From Haloarcula sp. (GTDB lineage: Archaea > Halobacteriota > Halobacteria > Halobacteriales > Haloarculaceae), in the NCBI GenBank assembly GCA_028275075.1, contig JAQCNK010000097.1, forward strand, positions 1-16,057: a DNA stretch of 16,057 nucleotides, read 5' to 3'. Shown here in pieces: positions 6,254-12,796 of this stretch; within the stretch, counting starts at the first letter, position 1, and every line of letters starts with the position of its first letter. The notes beneath the pieces were generated by a model. That model was not told where the DNA came from, ran no database searches, and worked only from the letters and a program-made list of their open reading frames with translations. Both the position numbers and the translations under genes were made by a program.

Positions 6254-7482
6254 GCCTCTACCAGCTCGAACGCGAAGGCGACGTTCAAGAACTCATTCGC
6301 GTGTTGCGCGAGAGCGACAAGGATCGGATGCAGCTACGGGCCGCCGAACTACTCGGGAACTTCCCGGACCACGACGACCGCCGGGATGTCGTCAACGCGC
6401 TCGTGCAGGCGGCCAAAAACGACAACGACGAGGTGACTGCGGCAGCAATCGACTCGCTGGACGAACTCGGGGGTAACGCGATTGATCAGCTCATCGGGAG
6501 CATGGCCGGCACAGACCTCGACGCAGACGCTGCCGACTGGGTGAAAGCCAAGGCGTTCATGCAGGCGTTAGACGCGGACGTGCCGGAGTTACGGATGGCC
6601 GCCGCCAACGGGCTTGGACGGCTAGGTCAGGCCGACAGCGTCCCGAAACTCACCGAGCGCTTCGAAGACTCGGACCCTCGCGTCCGAGCGCGAGCGGCCC
6701 GTTCGGCCGGGAAGATAGGTGATTCGCGGGCAACCAGCGCACTGGAGACACTTCTCACGGACCCGAAAGGCGCCGTCCGCCGGGAGGCCGCCGAGGCGCT
6801 TGGCAACATCGGGAACCGACAGGCACTGCAGACGCTGTTGCCGATGTACGAGGACGACAACGAGCAGGTCCGCCGCATCGCAGTCGGCGCGTTCGGCAAC
6901 TTCGAGAACGACAACCCCATCGACCACCTCGTCGAGGCACTCTCCGATGACTCCCCGGCGGTCCGCCGGACCGCCGTCTACTCGCTCATCGAACTGCTGT
7001 CGAACGTTCCCAGCGACCGGAGCCACGAGATCCGGGACACCGTAGTGGAGAAACTGTCGAGCGAGGACGACCAGAGCGTCGTCGTCCCGCTGGTCGAGAT
7101 ACTGGAAGAGAGCACCCAGGCGGCCCAGCGGCGCAACACCGCCTGGCTGCTCGGTCGGATCGCCGGCCAGGACGGCCGCGGGCGCGTCATCGACTCGCTC
7201 GTCGAGGCACTGCAGGACGACGACCAGATGCTCCGACAGTTCGCCGCTACCAGCCTCGCTGAACTGGGCGGCGAGGACAACATGGTCGAGCGGCGGCTGT
7301 TGAAACTCGTCGAGGACGACGCCACGGACCCACAGGTGAAGGGACAGGCGATCTTCACGCTCGGGAAGGTCGGCGGCGACCGCTCCCGGAAGACGCTAGA
7401 TAAAGTCATCGACGAGACCGAACACGACATCGTCCGGAAGAAGGCCTTCTCGGCCATCTCGAAGCTCGGAGGCCGGATATGA
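6250..7482 (+). CDS. HEAT/PBS-lyase-repeat protein of the archaeal chemotaxis system
   Basis: This 410-residue protein is built almost wholly of HEAT-like repeats. Recurring units such as RMAAANGLGRLG, RARAARSAGKIGDSRA, RREAAEALGNIGNRQA, RRIAVGAFGNF, RRTAVYSLIEL and RQFAATSLAELGG are spaced about 31-45 residues apart from around residue 20 to the end. There is no signal peptide or membrane helix; it is a soluble scaffold. Its ATG at 6250 overlaps the cheR stop by four bases; a longer frame from 6196 lies inside cheR and is rejected. In Halobacterium salinarum a HEAT_PBS protein next to CheF (OE2401F) interacts with Che proteins and the archaellum, and its loss abolishes taxis. The same order (HEAT then cheF) here makes it the likely orthologue. 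No catalytic residues for a lyase are visible. Confidence 0.93.
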   Translation: MSLYQLEREGDVQELIRVLRESDKDRMQLRAAELLGNFPDHDDRRDVVNALVQAAKNDNDEVTAAAIDSLDELGGNAIDQLIGSMAGTDLDADAADWVKAKAFMQALDADVPELRMAAANGLGRLGQADSVPKLTERFEDSDPRVRARAARSAGKIGDSRATSALETLLTDPKGAVRREAAEALGNIGNRQALQTLLPMYEDDNEQVRRIAVGAFGNFENDNPIDHLVEALSDDSPAVRRTAVYSLIELLSNVPSDRSHEIRDTVVEKLSSEDDQSVVVPLVEILEESTQAAQRRNTAWLLGRIAGQDGRGRVIDSLVEALQDDDQMLRQFAATSLAELGGEDNMVERRLLKLVEDDATDPQVKGQAIFTLGKVGGDRSRKTLDKVIDETEHDIVRKKAFSAISKLGGRI

Positions 7483-7507
7483 CCCGTCGTCGTCCGGGGT
7501 GGGTAAC

Positions 7508-7583
7508 ACTGTCGGCTGTACCATCACGGCAGAAATCGCCCAGCCTGGGCGCCGATTATCTCCACGTACGTACAGCCAACAGT
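7508..7583. repeat. 14-bp inverted repeat flanking the cheF1 upstream region
   Basis: ACTGTCGGCTGTAC (7508-7521) and GTACAGCCAACAGT (7570-7583) are inverted with 13 of 14 matches and a 48-base spacer. Inside, AATCG/CGATT (7534-7538, 7553-7557) has the same centre, and CGCCCAG-C-CTGGGCG (7537-7551) is a perfect odd palindrome near it. The right arm runs directly into the cheF1 TATA box. It may be an operator, or a hairpin at the end of the cheB operon transcript. Confidence 0.6.
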
Positions 7584-7588
7584 ATAAG
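7583..7588 (+). promoter_or_regulatory. TATA box of cheF1
   Basis: TATAAG, centred 34 bases before the cheF1 ATG, predicts a start near 7611 and a leader of about 9 bases. It separates cheF1 from the upstream cheB operon as an independent transcription unit. Confidence 0.65.
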
Positions 7589-7619
7589 TCCCGGCGTGGC
7601 CTACGGCTAGGTCGAGTAG

Positions 7620-8489
7620 ATGAGTGGGGAACACACACTGGTCGACACCAAGGGGAAGTTCGTCCAGGTAGTCAACGACGGACGCAAGCGCAACGACATC
7701 GAGTGGTTACCCGGCCGTATTCTCCTGTCGAACAAGCGTCTCGTGCTTGCGACCAGCGGGGGCAAGCGCACAATAGCGCTGTCGAAACTCACCAGTGTCA
7801 CCGCCAGTCAGATGAACCAGCCCCTCGCCCAGGTTGACGGGTACATCAAAGTCCAAGCCGGCCGGGATGCCTGGCTCGTCTCCCCACAGGCAAGCGACGA
7901 GTTCGAGGACGAACTCTACCGGACGCTGCTGGACCAGATTGTCGTCCTCGTCAAACACCCGGCACTGAAAGGCGGCGTCGTCACGGAGGCCACCTGGGAG
8001 AAAGCCCGGTTCAAGATAGACGAGGAACAGGAAGACACGGTCAATATCGCGATCTCCAGTGGCACGTTCGTCGAACTCGACATCGACGACGTAGGGACCG
8101 TCGAACAAAAGGAGAAAGCGATCCGAGGGAAGGAACGCCCACTGCTCGAAGTAGAGCACACCATCGACGGCACCAGCGTCGAGACCCACATCTCGGGGTC
8201 GCCCCGGCACGTCTCGCTCATCAATGGGCTCGTGCGTCAGGGCGAGCAGCGCAACGCCGCCGACGATGTCGACCTCTCGCCAGAAGAGACGCAGGTGCTG
8301 ATGGCGCTGTATTCGGGCATCTCGCCGTTCAAAATCCCCGATTTCGTCGATATGGGCATCGACGAGGTAGAAGCTGTCTACGACCGGCTGCTAGAGGCCG
8401 ATATTTTGGAGCCCGTGCGGACTCGCCGCGAGGTGCAACTCGAGGCCCGTGGGCGGTCTATCGCTGGCGAAGCTAGCTCCGATCAGTAA
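7620..8489 (+). CDS. cheF1: CheF archaeal taxis adaptor, paralogue 1 (DUF439)
   Basis: This 289-residue protein belongs to the CheF family (formerly DUF439), found only in archaea with Che systems. The N-terminal beta-rich region has the diagnostic segment GRILLSNKRLVLATSGGKRT (about 32-51), also present in the second cheF of this window as GRVVLSQKRLVLA. A second beta-rich module spans about 115-205. The C-terminal 220-270 is winged-helix-like (LSPEETQVLMALYSG, then an acidic helix pair). In Halobacterium, CheF binds CheY, CheC/CheD and archaellum-associated proteins and is needed for switching the motor. It acts in the cytoplasm at the motor base. The ATG at 7620 lies about 34 bases after a TATA box. 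It converges with a tiny membrane-protein gene, with only five bases between the two stops. Confidence 0.93.
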   Translation: MSGEHTLVDTKGKFVQVVNDGRKRNDIEWLPGRILLSNKRLVLATSGGKRTIALSKLTSVTASQMNQPLAQVDGYIKVQAGRDAWLVSPQASDEFEDELYRTLLDQIVVLVKHPALKGGVVTEATWEKARFKIDEEQEDTVNIAISSGTFVELDIDDVGTVEQKEKAIRGKERPLLEVEHTIDGTSVETHISGSPRHVSLINGLVRQGEQRNAADDVDLSPEETQVLMALYSGISPFKIPDFVDMGIDEVEAVYDRLLEADILEPVRTRREVQLEARGRSIAGEASSDQ

Positions 8490-8494
8490 CCATC

Positions 8495-8671
8495 TCAGAA
8501 CCGCGTGGTGTCCAAGACGAATTTTACGAGGCCATAGAGGGCTATACCCCCGACAAGCACCGCACTCTCGACGGGGCCGTACTGGAACGGGTAGACGGTT
8601 AACCCGAGAAAGGCGATGGCGCCGACCGCTCCAAACACTCCAATCCGGAGCCCCAGGGCGCCAAGATCCAT
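8495..8671 (-). CDS. Unannotated 58-residue membrane protein
   Basis: Reading the minus strand by eye gives an intact frame beginning MDLGALGLRIGVFGAVGA and ending KFVLDTTRF before a TGA. It has two hydrophobic helices, about residues 8-26 and 34-53, joined by a short turn (YPFQYGPVES). Codon third positions are mostly G/C. A TATA-like TTATTTATC (8692-8700) lies about 25 bases before the ATG, the spacing of a leaderless archaeal gene. It follows the symporter gene by 54 bases on the same strand and converges with cheF1. I do not recognise a family. It could be an accessory subunit of the symporter, or unrelated; nothing in the sequence decides. Confidence 0.75.
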   Translation of the reverse strand: MDLGALGLRIGVFGAVGAIAFLGLTVYPFQYGPVESAVLVGGIALYGLVKFVLDTTRF

Positions 8672-8691
8672 ATCGGGAGGCGATACGGGAA

Positions 8692-8700
8692 GATAAATAA
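8692..8700 (-). promoter_or_regulatory. TATA box of the 58-residue membrane protein
   Basis: On the minus strand TTATTTATC is centred about 25 bases before the ATG at 8671, predicting a transcript that starts at or next to the start codon. Confidence 0.55.
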
Positions 8701-8704
8701 CGTT

Positions 8705-8720
8705 TGCCGTTCCTCCGGCA
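8705..8720 (-). terminator. Short hairpin after the symporter gene
   Basis: TGCCG (8705-8709) and CGGCA (8716-8720) form a 5-bp stem with a 6-base loop just past the symporter stop. On the minus strand it is followed by the T-rich TATA box of the next gene, so it may end the thiamine operon transcript. The stem is short. Confidence 0.3.
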
Positions 8721-8725
8721 GAATA

Positions 8726-10252
8726 CTACTCCGGCTGCTCCTCACCGCCGTCAGCCATCGTCACCGACCCGGCCTCGGCGAGTCGGTCGAACTCAAACGT
8801 CGCAGATGAGAGGCGAGCGGCCACGAGCGTCGCGGCCGTCGAGACGATGACGGCGCCGCCGAAGGCGGACAGATACAGCGGGTCGGCAGCGGGCAGCAGA
8901 TCACCGACCAGCGGGACAGCGGTGATGACGCCCCGAAAGTCCGGGAAGAAGGCCAGCCCGACCGCCAGCCCGGCGAGACTGCTGGCAAGTGCGCCACGGC
9001 CGGTGAGCCGCCGGGAGTAGAGCCCGGCGACGAGCGGGACGGCGACCGCGGCGCCCAGCAGGTCCGCGAAAAAGAAGAGACGGAGAACGCTACGGGCCCG
9101 AAGACTGACGTAGATGGCAGCGACGGCGACAACGAGCGTGAGAAGCCGGGCGCCCAGTCGGAGCGTTCGGTCGTCCGGGTCTGCGAGCAGTCGGGGGAGG
9201 TCCGCAGTGACCAGGCTTGCGAGCGCCGAAAACAGCGAGTCGACGGAACTGACCACGAGCAAGAGCGCGAGGAGGACAACCCCCAGCAGGATGGGCTCGC
9301 CGAACGCGCTCTCGACAAGGACGAAGAACGCCACATCGGCGTTGTAGGCTCCACTGGTCACGTCGGTGACGACGCCGCCCTGGCCGACGGCAACGACTCC
9401 CAGGAGCGCCGCGACGGCCACGATAGCGCCGTTAACTACCGTTGCGTTGCGGAAGCCGCTCGCGACAGTCTGGCTGTCGCGGCTCGCGTAGACGCGCTGC
9501 CACCAGGTCTGGTTGATCATCTCCGCGCCGAAGATGGCAAACGCGAGCGCGAGTCCGAACTGGAGGCCGGCCGCGTTGGTGGGGTCAAGCAGCGCCGGAT
9601 CGGCGGCCGTGACGCCCGAAACCACCCCGGTCGGTCCACCGACGGCGATGACGACGCCGCCGACAACGATTGCCAGCAGCGGCCCGACCAGGATAGCCTG
9701 GACAGTGTCGGTGACGATAGTCGCCCGGAGACCGCCATAGCCCGTATAGAGGAGGACAAAGCCGCCGACGAGAACGGCGGTCTGCCACTGCGGGACACCG
9801 GCGACCAGTGAGAGCGCGGCCGCGATACCCGTTAGCTCGGCGGCGACGAAAACGAACATGTACAGCGCCGAGACGAGGACGACGAAGCCGTACATCGCCG
9901 AGCCGTATCGGGCGTGAGCGTACTCAGTCAGGGAGTGTCCTTCCGGGAGGAGGTCGCGCACGCGGGGGCCGAGCTTCGAGTAGACGAACATCGGTACGGC
10001 GGTCCCGATGCCGTAGCCGATGGCAGCGGCGATGCCAAAGCCGGCACCGGCTTCGGGCGCCGATAGTAGTATCCAGACGCCCATCGATGAGGCGACCAGC
10101 GTCGCCGTAGTCCGGCCCGGCCCCATCGAGTTCCGGGCGGTGAGGAAGTCGTCCGTCGAGCCATCGTCCCGCCGTGTGTACCAGATGCCCAGTGCGGCGA
10201 ACGAGACCATCGTGAGCACGGTCAGCCCGAGAGCGAGCGTACTGTCGACCAT
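8726..10252 (-). CDS. SSS-family sodium/solute symporter, probable thiamine-precursor importer
   Basis: This is a 508-residue integral membrane protein with about 13 hydrophobic segments spread over its length. The SSS-family (PutP/PanF-type) pattern is visible: TRRDDGSTDDFLTARNSMGP near the N-terminus (the usual DFFLAGR-like loop after helix 1), and TGYGGLRATIVTDTVQ, the family signature around helix 6. The ATG at 10252 shares one base with the preceding tenA stop (TGATG); a TTG one codon upstream is less likely. GGGGGTGA lies upstream as a ribosome site. These transporters import a solute using the sodium gradient. Placement as the last gene of a tenA operon, divergent from a ThiR-type regulator, suggests thiamine or its degraded or free pyrimidine as the substrate. 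Family is clear; substrate is inferred. Confidence 0.92.
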   Translation of the reverse strand: MVDSTLALGLTVLTMVSFAALGIWYTRRDDGSTDDFLTARNSMGPGRTTATLVASSMGVWILLSAPEAGAGFGIAAAIGYGIGTAVPMFVYSKLGPRVRDLLPEGHSLTEYAHARYGSAMYGFVVLVSALYMFVFVAAELTGIAAALSLVAGVPQWQTAVLVGGFVLLYTGYGGLRATIVTDTVQAILVGPLLAIVVGGVVIAVGGPTGVVSGVTAADPALLDPTNAAGLQFGLALAFAIFGAEMINQTWWQRVYASRDSQTVASGFRNATVVNGAIVAVAALLGVVAVGQGGVVTDVTSGAYNADVAFFVLVESAFGEPILLGVVLLALLLVVSSVDSLFSALASLVTADLPRLLADPDDRTLRLGARLLTLVVAVAAIYVSLRARSVLRLFFFADLLGAAVAVPLVAGLYSRRLTGRGALASSLAGLAVGLAFFPDFRGVITAVPLVGDLLPAADPLYLSAFGGAVIVSTAATLVAARLSSATFEFDRLAEAGSVTMADGGEEQPE

Positions 10253-11022
10253 CAACGGTCACCCCCAGTCACTGTCTCTTGGGCTCGGGTTTCTTCGTAA
10301 GCGGCATCGAAAAAGTCGACTTCAAGCGTGACGGTTCGGGTGAACAGTTCCGATATGCGGGCCTGTCGGCGCTCGCTGGCGGCGGCGCCCTCGCGGTCCA
10401 GCTCTGTGCGGAGCCAGCCGACGAAGGATTCGAACGGCGGGACCGCATGCAGGTCTATCCACTCCTGGAGGTAGAACCGGTCTGGACCGTCGGCCGTGGC
10501 GAGTTCGTCGTCGGTCGCCCAGCTCAGGTAGACCCACTCGGCGGGGACCAGCACGGCGAGCGTCTCGGCGTAGTCGCCTTCGCCAGCGGCCCGGCGAAGG
10601 AGATCGCGAAACGCCGCTGTCGGCTCGGCCAGTGTCGGATCCTCGTAGCGGGATGCGGGTACGTCAAGTGCCCCAAAGGAGCGCTGGAAATAATCATCTT
10701 CGTCGTCGGTCACCGTTTCCAGGAAGTCGACCAGTCGGGACTTGGCGGCCATTGTCGGGGCGTCGCCCACGGCGTGGCCGAACAGCCCGACGAGCGTCTC
10801 GACGAAGGCGTAGTCCTGCAGGAGATAACGCCGGAAGACGACGTCATCGATACTGTCCGCGTGGAGTTCGCGAACGAACTGGTGGCGAGTGGCATCCGCC
10901 CAGGCCTCGCCCGAGCGGGCGCGGAGCCAGTCGGTAAAGCGTGCACTCTCACGGTCGGCCGCGTAGTCGGCGTAGGTGGCCGGGACGGTCGCCGATGACT
11001 CGGCGACGCTGCTGTCGCTCAT
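10252..11022 (-). CDS. TenA-family protein without the catalytic Cys (TenA_E type)
   Basis: This 256-residue, all-helical TenA-fold protein keeps the helix with the substrate Asp (LLQDYAFVE, D70). Where Cys-type TenA has Leu-Pro-Cys, it has VPAEW: Ala161 followed by Glu162. It therefore belongs to the Cys-less class known as TenA_E. Plant members act on degraded thiamine pyrimidines (formylamino- and aminopyrimidine) through a Glu-based site. A C-terminal EVDFFDAAYEE helix matches the TenA end helix carrying the catalytic Glu. About 27 extra N-terminal residues are low in order. The start is the ATG at 11022, which overlaps the upstream tenA stop by four bases and has GGGAGG close before it; longer frames up to 11277 lie within that gene. 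It likely works with its neighbour in pyrimidine salvage for thiamine. Confidence 0.88.
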   Translation of the reverse strand: MSDSSVAESSATVPATYADYAADRESARFTDWLRARSGEAWADATRHQFVRELHADSIDDVVFRRYLLQDYAFVETLVGLFGHAVGDAPTMAAKSRLVDFLETVTDDEDDYFQRSFGALDVPASRYEDPTLAEPTAAFRDLLRRAAGEGDYAETLAVLVPAEWVYLSWATDDELATADGPDRFYLQEWIDLHAVPPFESFVGWLRTELDREGAAASERRQARISELFTRTVTLEVDFFDAAYEETRAQETVTGGDR

Positions 11023-11684
11023 ACCTCCCACCCCTCCTCTCGCCAGGCGGCGTCCCAGAAACGGTACTCGTAGCGAGCGGAGGTCCGGAAGATGTCCCGA
11101 TAGCGCTCGCGTTCGGCTGTAGTGGCGTCGGCGGCCACATCGTTCATAAGCTCCTTGCACCACTCGGTGAGGTCGGTGAACTCCTCCCCGGCGTACATTT
11201 CGATCCACTCGCTGTACCCCTGGTGGTCGGGACGGCCACGCTCGTCCAGCCGTTTGGCCGTCTCGTTGAATCCCCACATACAGGGCAGCAGGGCTGCGAC
11301 GAGATCGCCGAACGTTCCCGTCGACGCCACGCGGACCAGAAAGTCGGTGTAGGCTCGCGTCGTCGGCGACGGCTCCGTGGCTTCGAGTTCCGTCTCGCTG
11401 ACACCGAAGTCGGCGGCGTACGCGCGGTGGAGGTCCATCTCCGTGTTGATAGTCGAATCTAGCAGTTTCGCGAACCTCCCCATTCGTCGCAGGTCAGGGG
11501 CGTTGGCCGCACCCAGCGCGAACACGCGGGCGTACTCGGTGAGGTAGACGTAGTCCTGGCGGACCCAGTAACGGAAGGGCGCCTCGTCTAAGCTCCCCTC
11601 GCCTAGCTGTTCGACCATCGGATGGCCGACGATGGCATCCCAGATGGGGTCGCCGATATCGGCCAGTTCCTCGGTGAAGCTCAT
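11019..11684 (-). CDS. tenA: TenA aminopyrimidine aminohydrolase (Cys type)
   Basis: This 221-residue protein has the length and residue spacing of Bacillus subtilis TenA. The catalytic C135 sits in ALLPCMW, D44 in RQDYVYL, Y112 in AYTDF, and a C-terminal Glu (E206) in RYEYRFW. TenA hydrolyses amino-HMP, produced when thiamine breaks down, to HMP for re-use, and can cleave thiamine itself. The frame opens upstream at 11873, but the ATG at 11684 starts at the usual first helix and has a TATA box (11709-11716) centred about 28 bases before it, giving a leaderless transcript. It is first in the tenA - Cys-less tenA - symporter operon and diverges from the ThiR-type gene. Confidence 0.94.
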   Translation of the reverse strand: MSFTEELADIGDPIWDAIVGHPMVEQLGEGSLDEAPFRYWVRQDYVYLTEYARVFALGAANAPDLRRMGRFAKLLDSTINTEMDLHRAYAADFGVSETELEATEPSPTTRAYTDFLVRVASTGTFGDLVAALLPCMWGFNETAKRLDERGRPDHQGYSEWIEMYAGEEFTDLTEWCKELMNDVAADATTAERERYRDIFRTSARYEYRFWDAAWREEGWEV

Positions 11685-11708
11685 GGATGCGGGTGAGGGT
11701 TCCACGGT

Positions 11709-11766
11709 AATATAATCTAGTGATATAATTCGCTTATACACTGCCGTGCGGGGCCGACAATATAAG
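11709..11766. promoter_or_regulatory. Divergent tenA/thiR promoter with candidate ThiR operator
   Basis: TTATATTA on the minus strand (11709-11716) is the tenA TATA box; TATAAG (11761-11766) is that of the divergent regulator, 28 bases before its ATG. Between them lies TATAA-ttcgc-TTATA (11724-11738), flanked by GTG (11720-11722) and CAC (11739-11741), an imperfect dyad adjacent to both promoters. ATATAAT also occurs twice, 13 bases apart (11710, 11723). ThiR regulators bind palindromic sites, so this is the best operator candidate; the haloarchaeal consensus is not something I can quote. Confidence 0.6.
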
Positions 11767-11790
11767 ACGCCACTGCCCGAACGGCGGGGT

Positions 11791-12717
11791 ATGTCGCTCC
11801 GGCTGCCCAGCGAGATCGTCGTCGAGGACGTGTTGCCGACGCTACGGGTTCTGCTCGCTCGCGAACTCGCCACGCACGGGCTGACTCAACAGGAGATAGC
11901 GGCGCATCTGGGCGTAACCCAGGCGGCCGTCTCAACGTACGTCAGCGGTGAGTCGGAGCTGAAGCCTCGCATCGCCGAGCACCCGCGGACAGATGACGCG
12001 GTCGACGCCGTCGCCGCGGGGCTGGCCAGCGGCGAGATGGACGGCTACGACGCGCTGGCCGAGGTGCTGGAGCTCGTCCGGGCGTTCGAGGACCGTGGGC
12101 CAATCTGTGAACTCCACGAAGAGGCGATGCCCGGCCTCGAAGGGTTGGGCTGTGACCTCTGTGTGCGTGGCTCGAACCCCGAGCTCCGGACCGAACGCGC
12201 GGTGCTAGACGACGTTCGCGAAGCCGCTCGCGTGCTGGCGACCAGCCCCGGCGTCGCGGCGGCCGTCCCGAACGTCGGCACCAACGTCGGGACCGCGCTC
12301 CCGGACGCGACAGACGTGGCGGACGTGGCCGCCGTCCCGGGCCGCATCTACGAGATGGGCGGCCGCGTCGAGGTGCCCGCAAATCCCGAGTTCGGGGCCA
12401 GTGAACACGTCGCGACCACGATCCTGGCCGCGATGGCCGAGGTCCCCGACCGACGGGGTGCGGTCAACCTCGCAACCGACGATGCGTTGCTAGATGCAGC
12501 CCGGTCGCGCGGCCTCGACTCGATGGAGTTCGAAGCGGGCTACGAGAACCGGGGCGAACGGCTCGTCGAGCAGTTCGAAGCCCGGGAGACGGTCCCAGAG
12601 GTACTCTATCATCGGGGCGCGTTCGGTATCGAGCCAATTACCTACGTGCTGGGCGAGACAGGTGCCGACGCCGCGCGGCTGGCGGCGGCCCTCGTTGCTG
12701 AGGCAGCAGACGAGTAG
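11791..12717 (+). CDS. thiR: ThiR-type transcription regulator (HTH plus ThiN domain)
   Basis: This is a 308-residue protein. Residues about 10-55 form an N-terminal helix-turn-helix (LTQQEIAAHLGVTQAAVST at 31-49). A middle segment contains C106-x2-H109 and C121-x2-C124, possibly a small metal-binding knuckle. Residues about 140-305 are a ThiN-like thiamine-phosphate-binding domain (NVGTNVGTALPDATDVADVA; GRIYEMGGRV; and YHRGAFGIEPITYVLG near the end). There is no ThiD kinase domain between them, so it is not the biosynthetic ThiDN fusion. Archaeal ThiR proteins of this layout repress thiamine genes when thiamine phosphates are present. It diverges from tenA. The ATG at 11791 is chosen because a TATA box lies 28 bases before it; a longer frame from 11746 would include that TATA box. 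Confidence 0.92.
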   Translation: MSLRLPSEIVVEDVLPTLRVLLARELATHGLTQQEIAAHLGVTQAAVSTYVSGESELKPRIAEHPRTDDAVDAVAAGLASGEMDGYDALAEVLELVRAFEDRGPICELHEEAMPGLEGLGCDLCVRGSNPELRTERAVLDDVREAARVLATSPGVAAAVPNVGTNVGTALPDATDVADVAAVPGRIYEMGGRVEVPANPEFGASEHVATTILAAMAEVPDRRGAVNLATDDALLDAARSRGLDSMEFEAGYENRGERLVEQFEARETVPEVLYHRGAFGIEPITYVLGETGADAARLAAALVAEAADE

Positions 12718-12728
12718 CGGTTCGGTCA

Positions 12729-12796
12729 CACTGGCTCTACCTTCGCACAGATATGCGCGACCCCGGTAGCGAATCAGTCTGCTACAGCTACCAGTG
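12729..12796. terminator. Hairpins between convergent thiR and cheF2
   Basis: The 79-base gap between the two converging genes carries GGTAGC (12765-12770) with GCTACC (12787-12792), loop 16, and CACTGG (12729-12734) with CCAGTG (12791-12796). The two stems overlap and are mutually exclusive. Either could mark a bidirectional transcript end; neither has a T-tract. Confidence 0.35.

Noticed and set aside
8449..8700. Plus-strand frame over the cheF1 end
   Set aside because: It overlaps the cheF1 end and the opposite-strand small membrane protein, is Arg-rich, and has no promoter.
11685..11790. TPP riboswitch before tenA or thiR
   Set aside because: TATA boxes about 28 bases before both ATGs leave no leader, and no THI-box sequence is visible.
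11791..12717. Biosynthetic thiamine-phosphate synthase ThiN or ThiDN fusion
   Set aside because: It has an N-terminal HTH and no ThiD kinase domain, so a regulator is more likely; residual enzyme activity cannot be excluded from sequence.
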